This document shows, piece by piece, positions 8,334 through 16,756 of a stretch of DNA of 34,943 bases. Each line of letters begins with the position of its first letter. Within the stretch, counting starts at the first letter, position 1. The notes below the pieces were generated by a model. It was not told the origin of the DNA. It saw nothing but the letters and a program-made list of their open reading frames with translations, and searched no databases. The translations under genes were made by a program, and so were the position numbers. The stretch spans positions 1 through 34,943 of the forward strand of contig JAGMZX010000052.1 in assembly GCA_018005585.1 (NCBI GenBank). The letters are read 5' to 3'. This stretch comes from Candidatus Hydrogenedentota bacterium. Its GTDB lineage: Bacteria; Hydrogenedentota; Hydrogenedentia; Hydrogenedentales; JAGMZX01.

Positions 8334-8849
8334 CTACTCGCTTTGCGAGGCAGCGCCCAACTGCTGGCAGATTTCGTCCCATTCCTGGAGTTTTGCCCGG
8401 CGCGTCAACACATCCAGACGATCAAGGATTACCATGCCATCCAGATGGTCGCACTCGTGTTGAATAACGCGCGCCTCCAATTCGGCCGCCTCGAATTCGC
8501 GCGGGTTGCCCAAGAGGTCGAGCGCGCGCACTCTGATCTTCCTCGCGCGGGCAACCGGAGCGTAAAGCATCGGAAGACTGAGGCACCCTTCCTCCGCCGT
8601 TTCGCTGCCCTCTCGGTCCAGGATTTCCGGGTTGATCAGGCACTGCGCCTCTTCCTCCGGCAGGCGATAGACCAGAATGCGGCGCGATACGCCTACTTGC
8701 GGCGCCGCCAGGCCAACGCCGTCAAAGACTTCCATCGTTTCTTGCATGTCTTCGATGAACTTGGCCAGCTCCGGCCCGAACTTCTTCACCGGCGCCGCCG
8801 CCTTCAGGAGCGGTTCCTTGGGGTACACCACAATATCCAGCAGTGCCAT
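8334..8849 (-). CDS. def: peptide deformylase
   Basis: A 171-residue deformylase with all three motifs: GVGLAAPQ (44-51), EGCLSLP (87-93, metal ligand C89) and QHECDHLDG (130-138, ligands H131 and H135, catalytic E132). It removes the formyl group from nascent protein N-termini. AAGGAA lies about ten bases upstream of the ATG. Located between dnaA and recR, all on the minus strand; def-recR looks like one operon. Confidence 0.98.
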   Translation of the reverse strand: MALLDIVVYPKEPLLKAAAPVKKFGPELAKFIEDMQETMEVFDGVGLAAPQVGVSRRILVYRLPEEEAQCLINPEILDREGSETAEEGCLSLPMLYAPVARARKIRVRALDLLGNPREFEAAELEARVIQHECDHLDGMVILDRLDVLTRRAKLQEWDEICQQLGAASQSE

Positions 8850-8984
8850 GAGCTACGGTTCCTTGGCCGAAATTCTAACACATTGCCCCAGCCGGCCCGC
8901 AACGCCGCGGATCCCCCATAGGGAAAAACATCCTCCGATTTTCCAGATATTCCCCGCGCGGGCGTGCCTCGTCAGGAAGACGCC

Positions 8985-10352
8985 TCAGCCATGCCGGATC
9001 TTCTTGATAAGCTGATCGATTGTCTGGCGCACCGCGGCCTCATTCCGGCTTTCGGTATTCAGCTTGTCGCAGGCATACAGAACCGTGGTGTGGTCCTTCC
9101 CGCCAAACGCTTCCCCTACGTCCTTGAGCGACAGGCTGGGGATCAACGCTTTACAGAGGTACATGGCCAGTTGACGCGGATAGGCGACGTGCCGCTGCCG
9201 GCTCCGGCCGCGCAAGTCGGCGATGCGTACGTCGAAATGCTCCGCGACCACGCGCATGATCAGTTCTATCGTGATCGGGCGAATCTTGTCGCTGCCGATC
9301 AGGTCATGCAGCACCTCCTGCACCAGCGGCAGCGTGATCTCCGTTTCCGTGAGGCGGCAATAAGCAAGAGCCGTGATGAATGCGCCTTCGAGTTCCCGGA
9401 TGTTGCTCGTGACATGCGTCGCGATATAGCGGATGACTTCAATCGGCACGCTCACGCCGTCCTCGCGCGCCTTGTTCTGAAGAATGGCCTCCCGCGTTTC
9501 CTGATCGGGCGGCGTAATATCGGTGACCAGACCCCATTCAAAACGGGTTACCAGCCGCTCTTCCATCCCCTCGATTTCCTTCGGGCCGCAATCGCTCGAA
9601 AGCACGATCTGCTTGTGCGCGTCGTAGAGTTCGTTGAAGGTGTGGAAAAACTCCTCTTGCGTCGCCTCTTTTCCCGCCAGGAAATGCACGTCGTCGATCA
9701 GGATGATATCCACCTTGCGGTACTTGTCCCGGAACCGCTGCGTAGACTTCTTCGCGATGCTGTCGATGAGCTGGTTGGTGAATTGCTCCGTCGAAATGAA
9801 AACGACGTTTGTATTCGGGTCGATGCGAAGCAATTCCTGGCCAATCGCCTGCATCAGGTGCGTCTTGCCCAGACCGGTCCCGCCATACAGAAACAGCGGA
9901 TTGTAGGCGCGCCCCGGAGAGTCGGCAACGGCGCGCGCCGCGGCATGCGCGAAACGGTTGCCCGCGCCGACCACGAAGTGCTCGAACGTATACCGCGGGT
10001 TGAAACCGTTGAAAACCTGCTGCACTCTCGCCGCCTTCGCCCGTGATGCGGCCTGCGGCGCCTTCGCCGGCGGTTCCGGGTTTTCCGCCCGTCCCCTTGC
10101 CGCCCCATGCAGAAAAGAAATGCGGTCGAAGTCCGGCAGCACGCGCCGCACGGACTCCATGATGGCGTCCATATAGTGGTCGCGCAGCCATTCCGCGAAG
10201 AACTGACTGGGCACGGCGACGATCAGGTGCCCTCCCTCATAGGATGCGTAATCCGTCTGCGCGAACCAGTTCTTGAAACTGTGCTCGTCCACCAGCGTCC
10301 GAATATGCTCCTGCGCCAATACCCAGGGGTTGTCCTTTTCCTTCACCTGCAT
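8985..10352 (-). CDS. dnaA: chromosomal replication initiator protein DnaA
   Basis: A 455-residue DnaA. Domain I is at 1 to about 80, and a short Ala/Pro-rich domain II linker at 85-112. The AAA+ domain III has FVVGAGNRFA (126-135), Walker A GGTGLGKT (157-164), Walker B IILIDD (216-221) and the EMEERL-type box as EGMEERLVTRF (261-271). C-terminal domain IV holds the DNA-binding signature (AYPRQLAMYL at 390-399 and GGKDHTTV at 417-424). AGGAGG lies 12 bases upstream of the ATG. The downstream neighbours are def and recR, not dnaN. Box-like sites in the upstream gap suggest autoregulation or a nearby origin. Confidence 0.98.
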   Translation of the reverse strand: MQVKEKDNPWVLAQEHIRTLVDEHSFKNWFAQTDYASYEGGHLIVAVPSQFFAEWLRDHYMDAIMESVRRVLPDFDRISFLHGAARGRAENPEPPAKAPQAASRAKAARVQQVFNGFNPRYTFEHFVVGAGNRFAHAAARAVADSPGRAYNPLFLYGGTGLGKTHLMQAIGQELLRIDPNTNVVFISTEQFTNQLIDSIAKKSTQRFRDKYRKVDIILIDDVHFLAGKEATQEEFFHTFNELYDAHKQIVLSSDCGPKEIEGMEERLVTRFEWGLVTDITPPDQETREAILQNKAREDGVSVPIEVIRYIATHVTSNIRELEGAFITALAYCRLTETEITLPLVQEVLHDLIGSDKIRPITIELIMRVVAEHFDVRIADLRGRSRQRHVAYPRQLAMYLCKALIPSLSLKDVGEAFGGKDHTTVLYACDKLNTESRNEAAVRQTIDQLIKKIRHG

Positions 10353-10446
10353 GATCTGTCCCGTCCTCCTGCAACGTCATGCGGCCCGCGCGAAAACAGG
10401 CCGGCCTCCCCTGCGCGTTCCCAAGAGCCGAAAGCACCTGTGATGT

Positions 10447-10464
10447 GTTATAGTAAACTATAAC
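10447..10464. promoter_or_regulatory. AT-rich palindrome about 95 bp upstream of dnaA
   Basis: GTTATAGT and ACTATAAC are perfect 8-bp complements separated by AA. Read on the minus strand it offers TATAAC as a -10, with TTTCCA 18 bp upstream as a weak -35, so it may contain the dnaA promoter. It could equally be an operator or part of an unwinding element. Confidence 0.45.
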
Positions 10465-10607
10465 TATCTTTGGAAAGAAGCCTCGGGCGCTTGCTGCGCG
10501 TGTCCCCACGCGACGCGGCAGGCGCCCCCTGGTCAGCGCTCCCGTTTCGGGGTACCGCAACCCCGGTCTCACTTGCGCCTTGCCGCGCCGATGGCGTTCC
10601 TTCCTAC

Positions 10608-10638
10608 TTCTCCACAGGTTGTTCACAACCTGTCCACA
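10608..10638 (+). promoter_or_regulatory. three DnaA-box-like sites at 11-bp spacing
   Basis: TTCTCCACA (10608-10616), TTGTTCACA (10619-10627) and CTGTCCACA (10630-10638) resemble the DnaA box TTATNCACA with one, one and two mismatches. All have the same orientation and their starts are exactly 11 bp apart, about one helical turn, so bound DnaA would sit on one face. This spacing argues against chance. Confidence 0.65.
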
Positions 10639-10713
10639 GATCCATTTCAGCCTTTAAAATCAGGCGTTTTCGCACACCCGAACCCTGAGTCTGCACCATG
10701 ATCGGGTCTCTTG

Positions 10714-11124
10714 TCAACCCCTTTGATTAGGATGTTGCAGCGCAAGGACTTTCACACGATCCCAGACCTCGTTCAACTCGTCGAGCGCGCACGTTTCGAT
10801 CTTGCGCCCGCTCTTTTCCACCACGCTTCGAAGCATCGCGAACCGCTCCGTAAAACGCCGATTGGCCTCTTGGAGGGCTTCGACGGGGTGCGTGTGCAGG
10901 AAACGGCCCAGGTTGACCGCGGCAAAGAGCAGGTCGCCGAGCTCGCGCGCGGCGTGTTCGGGGTCGTCCGCCGCGAGCGCGTCTTCTATCTCTTGCGTTT
11001 CTTCGCGCACTTTCGCGATCACGCCGCTGATGTCGGGCCAGTCGAAACCAAGCCGGGCCGCGTCCTCCTGGATGCGCCAGGATTCCTCAAGCGCGCGTGA
11101 ATGTCTCTCATGCCTTTCTTTCAC
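10714..11124 (-). CDS. MazG-like nucleotide pyrophosphohydrolase, single domain
   Basis: A protein of 136 residues if it starts at the GTG (11122-11124), or 166 residues from an ATG at 11214. It matches the C-terminal domain of MazG: WRIQEDAARLGFDW, the metal-binding KVREETQEIEDAL, then ELGDLLFAAVNLGRFL and NRRFTERF. MazG hydrolyses NTPs or dNTPs to monophosphates. Classical MazG is about 260 residues with two such domains, so this is a one-domain form. The GTG is preferred because AAAGGAA lies ten bases upstream and the extra 30 residues of the longer form show no homology; the choice is not certain. It diverges from pdxA and lies upstream of dnaA on the same strand. Confidence 0.87.
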   Translation of the reverse strand: MKERHERHSRALEESWRIQEDAARLGFDWPDISGVIAKVREETQEIEDALAADDPEHAARELGDLLFAAVNLGRFLHTHPVEALQEANRRFTERFAMLRSVVEKSGRKIETCALDELNEVWDRVKVLALQHPNQRG

Positions 11125-11258
11125 GGATGCTGGTTCCTTTCCCGTGACGCGGGGCGTTTCGCTTCTGTTCGCGAACGGTCGGGTAACCGCCGGATTGGCG
11201 GCACTTCCTTCCATAGCGTATCATAGACTCTTACCGTGCGTGGAAACCGTGCAGTCTC

Positions 11259-12269
11259 ATGAGTGCGAAACCTGTTCTCGGCATAACCATGGGCGACGTC
11301 AACGGCGTTGGCCCGGAAATCCTGGCAAAGGCGCTGGCCCGGCCTGACGTTGCGGCGGCGTGCACGCCCGTGGTCTTCGGCGATCCGGCGGTGCTCGAGC
11401 ACGCGCGCCGCTTCGCCCCGGGGTGCCCCGAACCGTTGGGCGTGCCCGAAGCACAGATGACGCCGCCCGGTTACGTGGCCGTGGTGGACGCAGGTTATCC
11501 GGCGCCCGCGGTACACGCGGGAACACAGGATACGGCGGCGGGCCGCAGCGCGGTGGAATGGGTCAAGGGCGCGGTCGCCGCGACGCTTGCGGGCACGCTG
11601 GAAGGGATTGTAACGTGCCCCATCAGCAAAGCGTGCATTCATCAGGCGGGGTACCGCTATTCCGGACACACGGAACTCATCGCGGAGATGACCGGCAGCG
11701 CGGACTACCGGATGTGCCTGTTTGCGGGCGCCATGCGCGTCGTGCATATCACTTCGCATCTGTCGCTTCGCGAGGCGCTGCGCGCCGTCAGCCGCGACCG
11801 TATCATGACATCCGTCAAGGTGGGGCATGAGGCCTTGCTCCGGCTCGGGCTCGAGCGGCCCCGCATCGCCGTGGCCGGCCTGAATCCCCACGCGGGCGAA
11901 GGCGGCGCGTTCGGAAACGAGGAGGCGCGGGAGATCGCGCCCGCGATAAAAGCCTGCCGTGACGCAGGTCTGCCGTGTTCCGGGCCATACCCGCCCGATA
12001 CCGTGTTTCGGCGCATGCGCGCAGGAGAATTCGACATGGTCGTCGCCATGTACCACGATCAGGGCCACATCCCGATGAAACTAATCGCGATGGACGAAGG
12101 AGTCAACGTGACCTTGGGCATTCCGATTGTGCGCACCTCGGTCGACCATGGGACCGCCTTCGACATCGCAGGACGCGGCATCGCGCGCGAGCACAGCCTC
12201 TGTGCGGCAGTCACGCTCGCCGCCTTGCTCGCACGGCGGCACGAGCCACTCGCCGGCTCGGGAGCATGA
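11259..12269 (+). CDS. pdxA: 4-hydroxythreonine-4-phosphate dehydrogenase PdxA
   Basis: A 336-residue protein of full family length. It opens with GITMGDVNGVGPE (8-20) and carries SGHTELIAEMTG (135-146), LNPHAGEGGAFG (208-219), YHDQGHIPMK (265-274) and TSVDHGTAFDIAG (293-305). H167, H211 and H266 match the three metal-binding histidines known for the family. The enzyme oxidises 4-phosphohydroxy-L-threonine in DXP-dependent pyridoxal phosphate synthesis. The stop codon overlaps the next gene's ATG (ATGA), implying translational coupling. The divergent neighbour is mazG. Confidence 0.95.
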   Translation: MSAKPVLGITMGDVNGVGPEILAKALARPDVAAACTPVVFGDPAVLEHARRFAPGCPEPLGVPEAQMTPPGYVAVVDAGYPAPAVHAGTQDTAAGRSAVEWVKGAVAATLAGTLEGIVTCPISKACIHQAGYRYSGHTELIAEMTGSADYRMCLFAGAMRVVHITSHLSLREALRAVSRDRIMTSVKVGHEALLRLGLERPRIAVAGLNPHAGEGGAFGNEEAREIAPAIKACRDAGLPCSGPYPPDTVFRRMRAGEFDMVVAMYHDQGHIPMKLIAMDEGVNVTLGIPIVRTSVDHGTAFDIAGRGIAREHSLCAAVTLAALLARRHEPLAGSGA

Positions 12270-13513
12270 GCATGGGACTGCGTTTCGGCGCGTTCGCGCC
12301 GCTTGCGGCGGCGCTTTGCCTTACCCTTGTCCCGGCTTCGGCCCAGACATTCGAGATCAGCCGCGTGTTCCGGGTCGGCTCAAACCCGCGCGCCATCACG
12401 GCGCCCGACCTCAACGGCGACGGGTGGCCGGAGATAATCACCGCGGACACCGGGCCACTCGCGGACCAGCGGGAAGAGCGACCGGCCAACGACGAGTTGT
12501 CGCTCCTCATCGCCGAGGGCGACCTGAAATACGTGAAACACCATCCTTCCCTGAAGACGGGGTTCGCCCCTTACGCCATCGCGGTAGCAAACATTGACGG
12601 TTTGCGGATGCCGGACATTGTCGTGGCCAGCTTCCTCGCAGTCCGGCATCGCGACATCACGCTGTTTCGCAACCTCCCGGACAACCTCTTCGAAACACTC
12701 GACTTCAAGGTGCCCGACGAAGGCCTGGCGTACTACCGCCACCTGGACGGGGACGGACTCCCCATTTTCACCAAGCCGGGCCTGTCCTCCCTCGCGATAG
12801 CGGATATCAATGGCGATGGCTACCGCGACCTCGTCAGCACCGCATGGTCCTGCGATGCGCTCGTCTTGCTGCCCGGCGACCCGGAAGCCTATTTTGGCGT
12901 GCCGCAGTTCTTCCCCCTCGCGGGCGGGCCGCGCGATGTGCGGTTTTACGATTTCGACGGCGACGGCAAGGGTGATCTTGCCGTGCTGCTGCACACGACG
13001 GGGGAAGTGGCCTTGCTGCGCGGCAACGGCCAATTCGGTTTTGAACCGGTAACCCGGTTCCCGACGCGCGGCCGCCTGCCCAACCGCATCCGCGTATGCG
13101 ACGTGAACCAGGATGGCCGCGCCGATATTGTCGTTTCACACGCGCACATGGACGACAGCATCGTCATCTTCTACGGCGACGGTGGCTTTGCGTTCAGCGT
13201 GTCCCAGGAATTGCTCCTCGGCGACGACCGGGCTGTGCTCGAGCACCAGATTGAAGACCTCGTCGCGGAAGACTTCAACGGAGACAACAGGCCCGACCTC
13301 GCGGCCGCGTGCTTTGCCTCGGGAAAGATTGAGGCATTCATCAACACGTCCGCGGCATCTGAACGGACGCAAGCGTTCCGGCGGGAATCCTACGCGATCC
13401 GCGAGGGGCGGCCGCGTGCGCTCTGCGTCGCGGACTTTAATCAAGACGGGAAGAAAGACCTCGCGGCCGCGGCGTGGCAGCCAGACAGCGTCGTGCTGCT
13501 ACTCGCGCGCTGA
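12266..13513 (+). CDS. secreted FG-GAP/VCBS repeat protein
   Basis: A 415-residue product with a signal peptide (LAAALCLTLVPASAQ, likely cleaved after ASAQ). About six FG-GAP/VCBS units follow, each with an Asp-rich calcium-type loop: DLNGDGWPEI, DINGDGYRDL, DFDGDGKGDL, DVNQDGRADI, DFNGDNRPDL and DFNQDGKKDL. Together they should form a beta-propeller outside the cytoplasm, usually a binding or surface protein and not an enzyme. The ATG at 12266 overlaps the pdxA stop; the ATG at 12272 has better spacing from GGGAG (12260-12264) and may be the true start. The 3' end overlaps the convergent transglutaminase gene by 15 bp. Confidence 0.88.
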   Translation: MSMGLRFGAFAPLAAALCLTLVPASAQTFEISRVFRVGSNPRAITAPDLNGDGWPEIITADTGPLADQREERPANDELSLLIAEGDLKYVKHHPSLKTGFAPYAIAVANIDGLRMPDIVVASFLAVRHRDITLFRNLPDNLFETLDFKVPDEGLAYYRHLDGDGLPIFTKPGLSSLAIADINGDGYRDLVSTAWSCDALVLLPGDPEAYFGVPQFFPLAGGPRDVRFYDFDGDGKGDLAVLLHTTGEVALLRGNGQFGFEPVTRFPTRGRLPNRIRVCDVNQDGRADIVVSHAHMDDSIVIFYGDGGFAFSVSQELLLGDDRAVLEHQIEDLVAEDFNGDNRPDLAAACFASGKIEAFINTSAASERTQAFRRESYAIREGRPRALCVADFNQDGKKDLAAAAWQPDSVVLLLAR

Positions 13514-15670
13514 GCGCTTCGCGAACGCCCCCCGCAAGCGCCGCAGCAATTGCACGTATCGTTCGCGCGGCATTCGTCTTCCGCCAAAACGCGCCTCGTT
13601 ATAAGCCTGGATCACTTCCCGCAAGGTTTCGCCATCTCGCTGCACCGGCCAATGCGCCAGCAACTCCTCGGCGGTGACCCCGCTGGTATTCACGCCAATC
13701 CGCCGAAACCGCCGCAACACACTCCGATACAGGCGCGCGGCGCGGGCCTGGTCCGTCGTCAGGACCCAGGACCGCCGCTGTCCGCGCGGGACCAGATAGA
13801 CGGCGCATACACCCGCCGCGACCAGTCCCAACAGCAGGAAATACCTGGCCGGCGCCCAAATGACGCGCCTGCCGCTGCCCGGCTCCAGCATTCGCGTCAT
13901 GGCAGGCAGCATACCCACCAGGTTCGCGGTAACCTCGCGGAGCTGTTCCAGTTGCATACCCCGGTCGTAGCCAACAACCTCCTGATACCAGAACATCTTC
14001 AGTTCCAATGAGACGCGTGACAAATTGCGCGTAATTTGTTCAATCTGGCCGATATCGCCGGGTTCGGCGCGCGGCGACGGGTCAAAAACGACCCAGCCTT
14101 GCCCCAGAATCAGCACCTCCACCCAGAGATGGGCGTCCGACGCGCGTACGGTGTAGGACTGGCTGTCTTCCTCGTATTCACCGCCGCGAAACCCCGATAC
14201 CACGCGCGCAGGAATGCCGAGACTGCGCAGCATGAGCGCCAGAGCGCTCGCAAACAATTCGCAATGGCCGCGCCGCGTCTCGTTTATGAACACGTCCATC
14301 GCGTGGTCGCGCGGCAGCACCGGCAAATCGAGCGTATAGGTGAACTCCGGCCCGCTCAGCCACTGCTGCAGCAACAGCGCGCGTTCGTAGACAGACCCGG
14401 CATCCGCGGTGAGACGGCGGGCCAGCGCCTGTGTTTCCGGCAGCAATTCGTGGGCCGTCAGCAGTTGATAGTCGCGCTGCGACAACTCCTGCTCGTAGTC
14501 ATCCGGCGCCGCGCGCAATACCGCGGCGTTGGCCTCGCCCACCTCCGACCACGCCTCATAGGTCATACGGCGCGAGCCCGCCGTGTCATAAACCACCGTG
14601 AAATCCATCGCGTCATCCCAGCGCAGCCGCGCTCCCCGCGGCGCCGCGACCAAGGAGACCTCGTGAACGAGGTCCAGGCATGGCACGCCCAGGCCCGGGA
14701 CATCGTCCATGTAGATCACCTGCCGCACGCGCTCCTTGGCCGGCATGCGGAAACGGGAAATACGGTCGCCGCCGGAGCCAAAGGGAAAACCGGCCCGGCG
14801 CCGCCCGGGAAAGGTCATCGCGGGGGATTCGAGATTGTCCGAGAGTCCCCTGCGGCTCCATTCAGACCCGACGTACTGGTTAAAGGTGGTCGTACGCCAG
14901 TACAGAGGCCCGCGATAGACGCCGCCGGGCAGTCCGGGAAACTCGACGTGCATCACCGCCGTTGTGTCCCGGGCAACGGTGCCGCCCCCGGCGAGGTCCA
15001 CGCGCTCGGCAAAGCCCGTGCGCGAACGGTCCGGCAGGAGTTCACGGCCGAAAAGGCCCGCCTCCGTGCGCGGCGTGGTGAGGAAAAACAGGACAGTCAG
15101 CACGGTGGCGGCCGCGCCGAGGAGCACGACGCTGACCCAAACGCGCCAGGCCGCCTTCGGCGCATCGTCCGCCTGTATCGCTGAGAATGCGAGCGGCGGC
15201 ACGGCGGCGGCGTCCGCATGCAAACCCAGCGACACGTACATCCAGACGGCGCTGACCAGGAACAGAACCAGGACCAGGCCCATCACGGGTTCCGGCGCCT
15301 GCACGAGCGCGGCCAGCAACATGAACAGCGCCATCAACGCGATGTGGTGAAACTGGCGCACGTCCTTCGTATGCAGCAAAAGATAACTCTGAATGAAGAC
15401 GACCAGGATTACGACGGCATCGAGCAGCCCAAACGTCATGACGGTAAACGGGACGAAGAAGAAATACGCCAGTGTGAGCGGCCACGTAATCGCGCGATAT
15501 ACCGGGTACCGCGCGTCCAGACGCTCGGCAATGGGCGCAATCGGCATCAAGAACAAGGGAACCACCAGCACAATGCCCCCGTAGATGCGAACGGACGCCA
15601 ACGCCAGAAACCCCGAGAGAGCCAGCACCGCGGCCGCAACGCGCAGACTGATTCCGGCGGACTTACGCAT
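13499..15670 (-). CDS. transmembrane transglutaminase-like protein
   Basis: A 723-residue protein. The first 200 residues hold about six or seven transmembrane helices (DUF3488-type layout). An extracytoplasmic region follows, with a transglutaminase-like core: GHCELFASALALMLRSLGIPARVVSGF places Cys470, SDAHLWVEV places His514 and WVVFDPSP places Asp530 as the catalytic triad. Another helix lies at about 608-626. The cytoplasmic tail (AARLYRSVLRRFRRIG...) resembles DUF4129. The ATG at 15670 overlaps the DUF58 stop by eight bases; a longer in-frame start would run into that gene. With MoxR and DUF58 this is a conserved trio; the substrate is unknown, perhaps a protease or amidase acting in the envelope. 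Confidence 0.93.
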   Translation of the reverse strand: MRKSAGISLRVAAAVLALSGFLALASVRIYGGIVLVVPLFLMPIAPIAERLDARYPVYRAITWPLTLAYFFFVPFTVMTFGLLDAVVILVVFIQSYLLLHTKDVRQFHHIALMALFMLLAALVQAPEPVMGLVLVLFLVSAVWMYVSLGLHADAAAVPPLAFSAIQADDAPKAAWRVWVSVVLLGAAATVLTVLFFLTTPRTEAGLFGRELLPDRSRTGFAERVDLAGGGTVARDTTAVMHVEFPGLPGGVYRGPLYWRTTTFNQYVGSEWSRRGLSDNLESPAMTFPGRRRAGFPFGSGGDRISRFRMPAKERVRQVIYMDDVPGLGVPCLDLVHEVSLVAAPRGARLRWDDAMDFTVVYDTAGSRRMTYEAWSEVGEANAAVLRAAPDDYEQELSQRDYQLLTAHELLPETQALARRLTADAGSVYERALLLQQWLSGPEFTYTLDLPVLPRDHAMDVFINETRRGHCELFASALALMLRSLGIPARVVSGFRGGEYEEDSQSYTVRASDAHLWVEVLILGQGWVVFDPSPRAEPGDIGQIEQITRNLSRVSLELKMFWYQEVVGYDRGMQLEQLREVTANLVGMLPAMTRMLEPGSGRRVIWAPARYFLLLGLVAAGVCAVYLVPRGQRRSWVLTTDQARAARLYRSVLRRFRRIGVNTSGVTAEELLAHWPVQRDGETLREVIQAYNEARFGGRRMPRERYVQLLRRLRGAFAKRSARE

Positions 15671-16751
15671 AGATGACCTTCCGCGGATCCAGTACGCGCG
15701 CATCCACGCCATACACCGCGCCGCCCCAGCTCCCGGGATCGGGCGAAATGACGATGACTGCGGCCCAGGTACATTCCCGGCCCCGGCGCACCGCCTCGGG
15801 CCACGCGGGGGCATCCGCCGCACACGGCACTACCCGCGCCAGCAAGTCCAGGGTCCGGCGCTCGTGCGTGGCGCCCTCTCCGCCGTCAACCGCCCCCCCT
15901 GGAACGTAAACGGCCACGTTGTAATGCCGCCGCAGCAGCGTAATCGCGAGCGAAGCGAGCATCTCGACCGCATCCTCGAATCGCCGCCCGAAATCTTCGA
16001 CGTCCGCCCTGCGCCGCGCGTCCAGCACAAACGCGACATGGCGCGAGTGTTCGCGAGACATCTCGCGCACAATCCATTTCCCGAGCCGCGCACTGACGCG
16101 CCACGCGATGCGGCGCGGGTCGTCGCCGTTCACGTACTCACGCAGCGTAAAGAACTCATCGCCTTCACCCGTTGCCACGCTCGGCGCCTGCCGGCCTGTG
16201 CCGAACTCATCCACCACATTGGTGCGCACCGCGTGAACGCGCGGATACACCAGCACCTCTGCCTGGTCGGCAAACACGCGCCGCCGCTCTATGAGGCCGA
16301 AGGGATAGGAACACCGCAAGGCATACGGTTCAAGCACATGAGGGCCGCGATAGGCCAGCCTGTGGCGAACGGCAATTTCGACGGCACGGCCCGCTGGCAG
16401 GCAAACGACATGGGCCAGCACGTCGCCGCGCAACGCCGCGCGGCCGATGCACAGCGAGAACGCCGGAATCAGACGGCGGCGGTTCTCGATGCGCACCCGC
16501 ACCCAGAACGGTTCACTCCGCTGCACGGCATGCGGCGCGACCCGGCTCATGGTCAGGCCGCGCACCGAGAAGAACACCGCCCATACAAGCGACAGCACGG
16601 GAAACGCGCATACGCCGGCAAAAAGCAGGTAGAGCAACTGATTGCCCGTGTTCCACGCCATGGGAAGCCCGAGCAGCATCATCAGCACGAACGCCCGGCC
16701 AACGGGCAGCAGGCGCAGCCGGCGCGGACGCTTTGTGCGGGGGTGCGGCAT
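15663..16751 (-). CDS. DUF58 domain protein
   Basis: A 362-residue protein with two adjacent N-terminal membrane helices (about 19-35 and 39-62). A beta-rich part follows, then the DUF58 signature FFTLREYVNGDDPRRIAWRV at 200-219 leading into ARLGKWIVREM and a VWA-like strand HVAFVLDAR. DUF58 proteins accompany MoxR ATPases and are thought to be client or adaptor proteins with a von Willebrand A-like fold. It starts five bases after the MoxR stop and its stop overlaps the transglutaminase start, so translation is tightly coupled. Confidence 0.93.
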   Translation of the reverse strand: MPHPRTKRPRRLRLLPVGRAFVLMMLLGLPMAWNTGNQLLYLLFAGVCAFPVLSLVWAVFFSVRGLTMSRVAPHAVQRSEPFWVRVRIENRRRLIPAFSLCIGRAALRGDVLAHVVCLPAGRAVEIAVRHRLAYRGPHVLEPYALRCSYPFGLIERRRVFADQAEVLVYPRVHAVRTNVVDEFGTGRQAPSVATGEGDEFFTLREYVNGDDPRRIAWRVSARLGKWIVREMSREHSRHVAFVLDARRRADVEDFGRRFEDAVEMLASLAITLLRRHYNVAVYVPGGAVDGGEGATHERRTLDLLARVVPCAADAPAWPEAVRRGRECTWAAVIVISPDPGSWGGAVYGVDARVLDPRKVIYA

Positions 16752-16756
16752 GGCGC

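Larger units (their letters stand above)
10353..10713. other. dnaA upstream region, candidate oriC or autoregulatory region
   Basis: A 361-bp gene-free gap between dnaA and the mazG-like gene. It holds an 18-bp AT-rich palindrome at 10447-10464, three DnaA-box-like sequences at 10608-10638, and an AT-rich patch (CCTTTAAAATC, about 10651-10661) beside them in otherwise GC-rich DNA. Box cluster, AT-rich element and adjacent dnaA are the usual parts of a bacterial origin. Whether this is the functional origin or only dnaA control cannot be decided from one window. Confidence 0.5.

Noticed and set aside
8900-8966. Terminator after dnaA from GGAAAA/TTTTCC repeat
   Set aside because: The stem is only six A/T-rich pairs in a GC-rich genome with no stable GC core, so it is not convincing.
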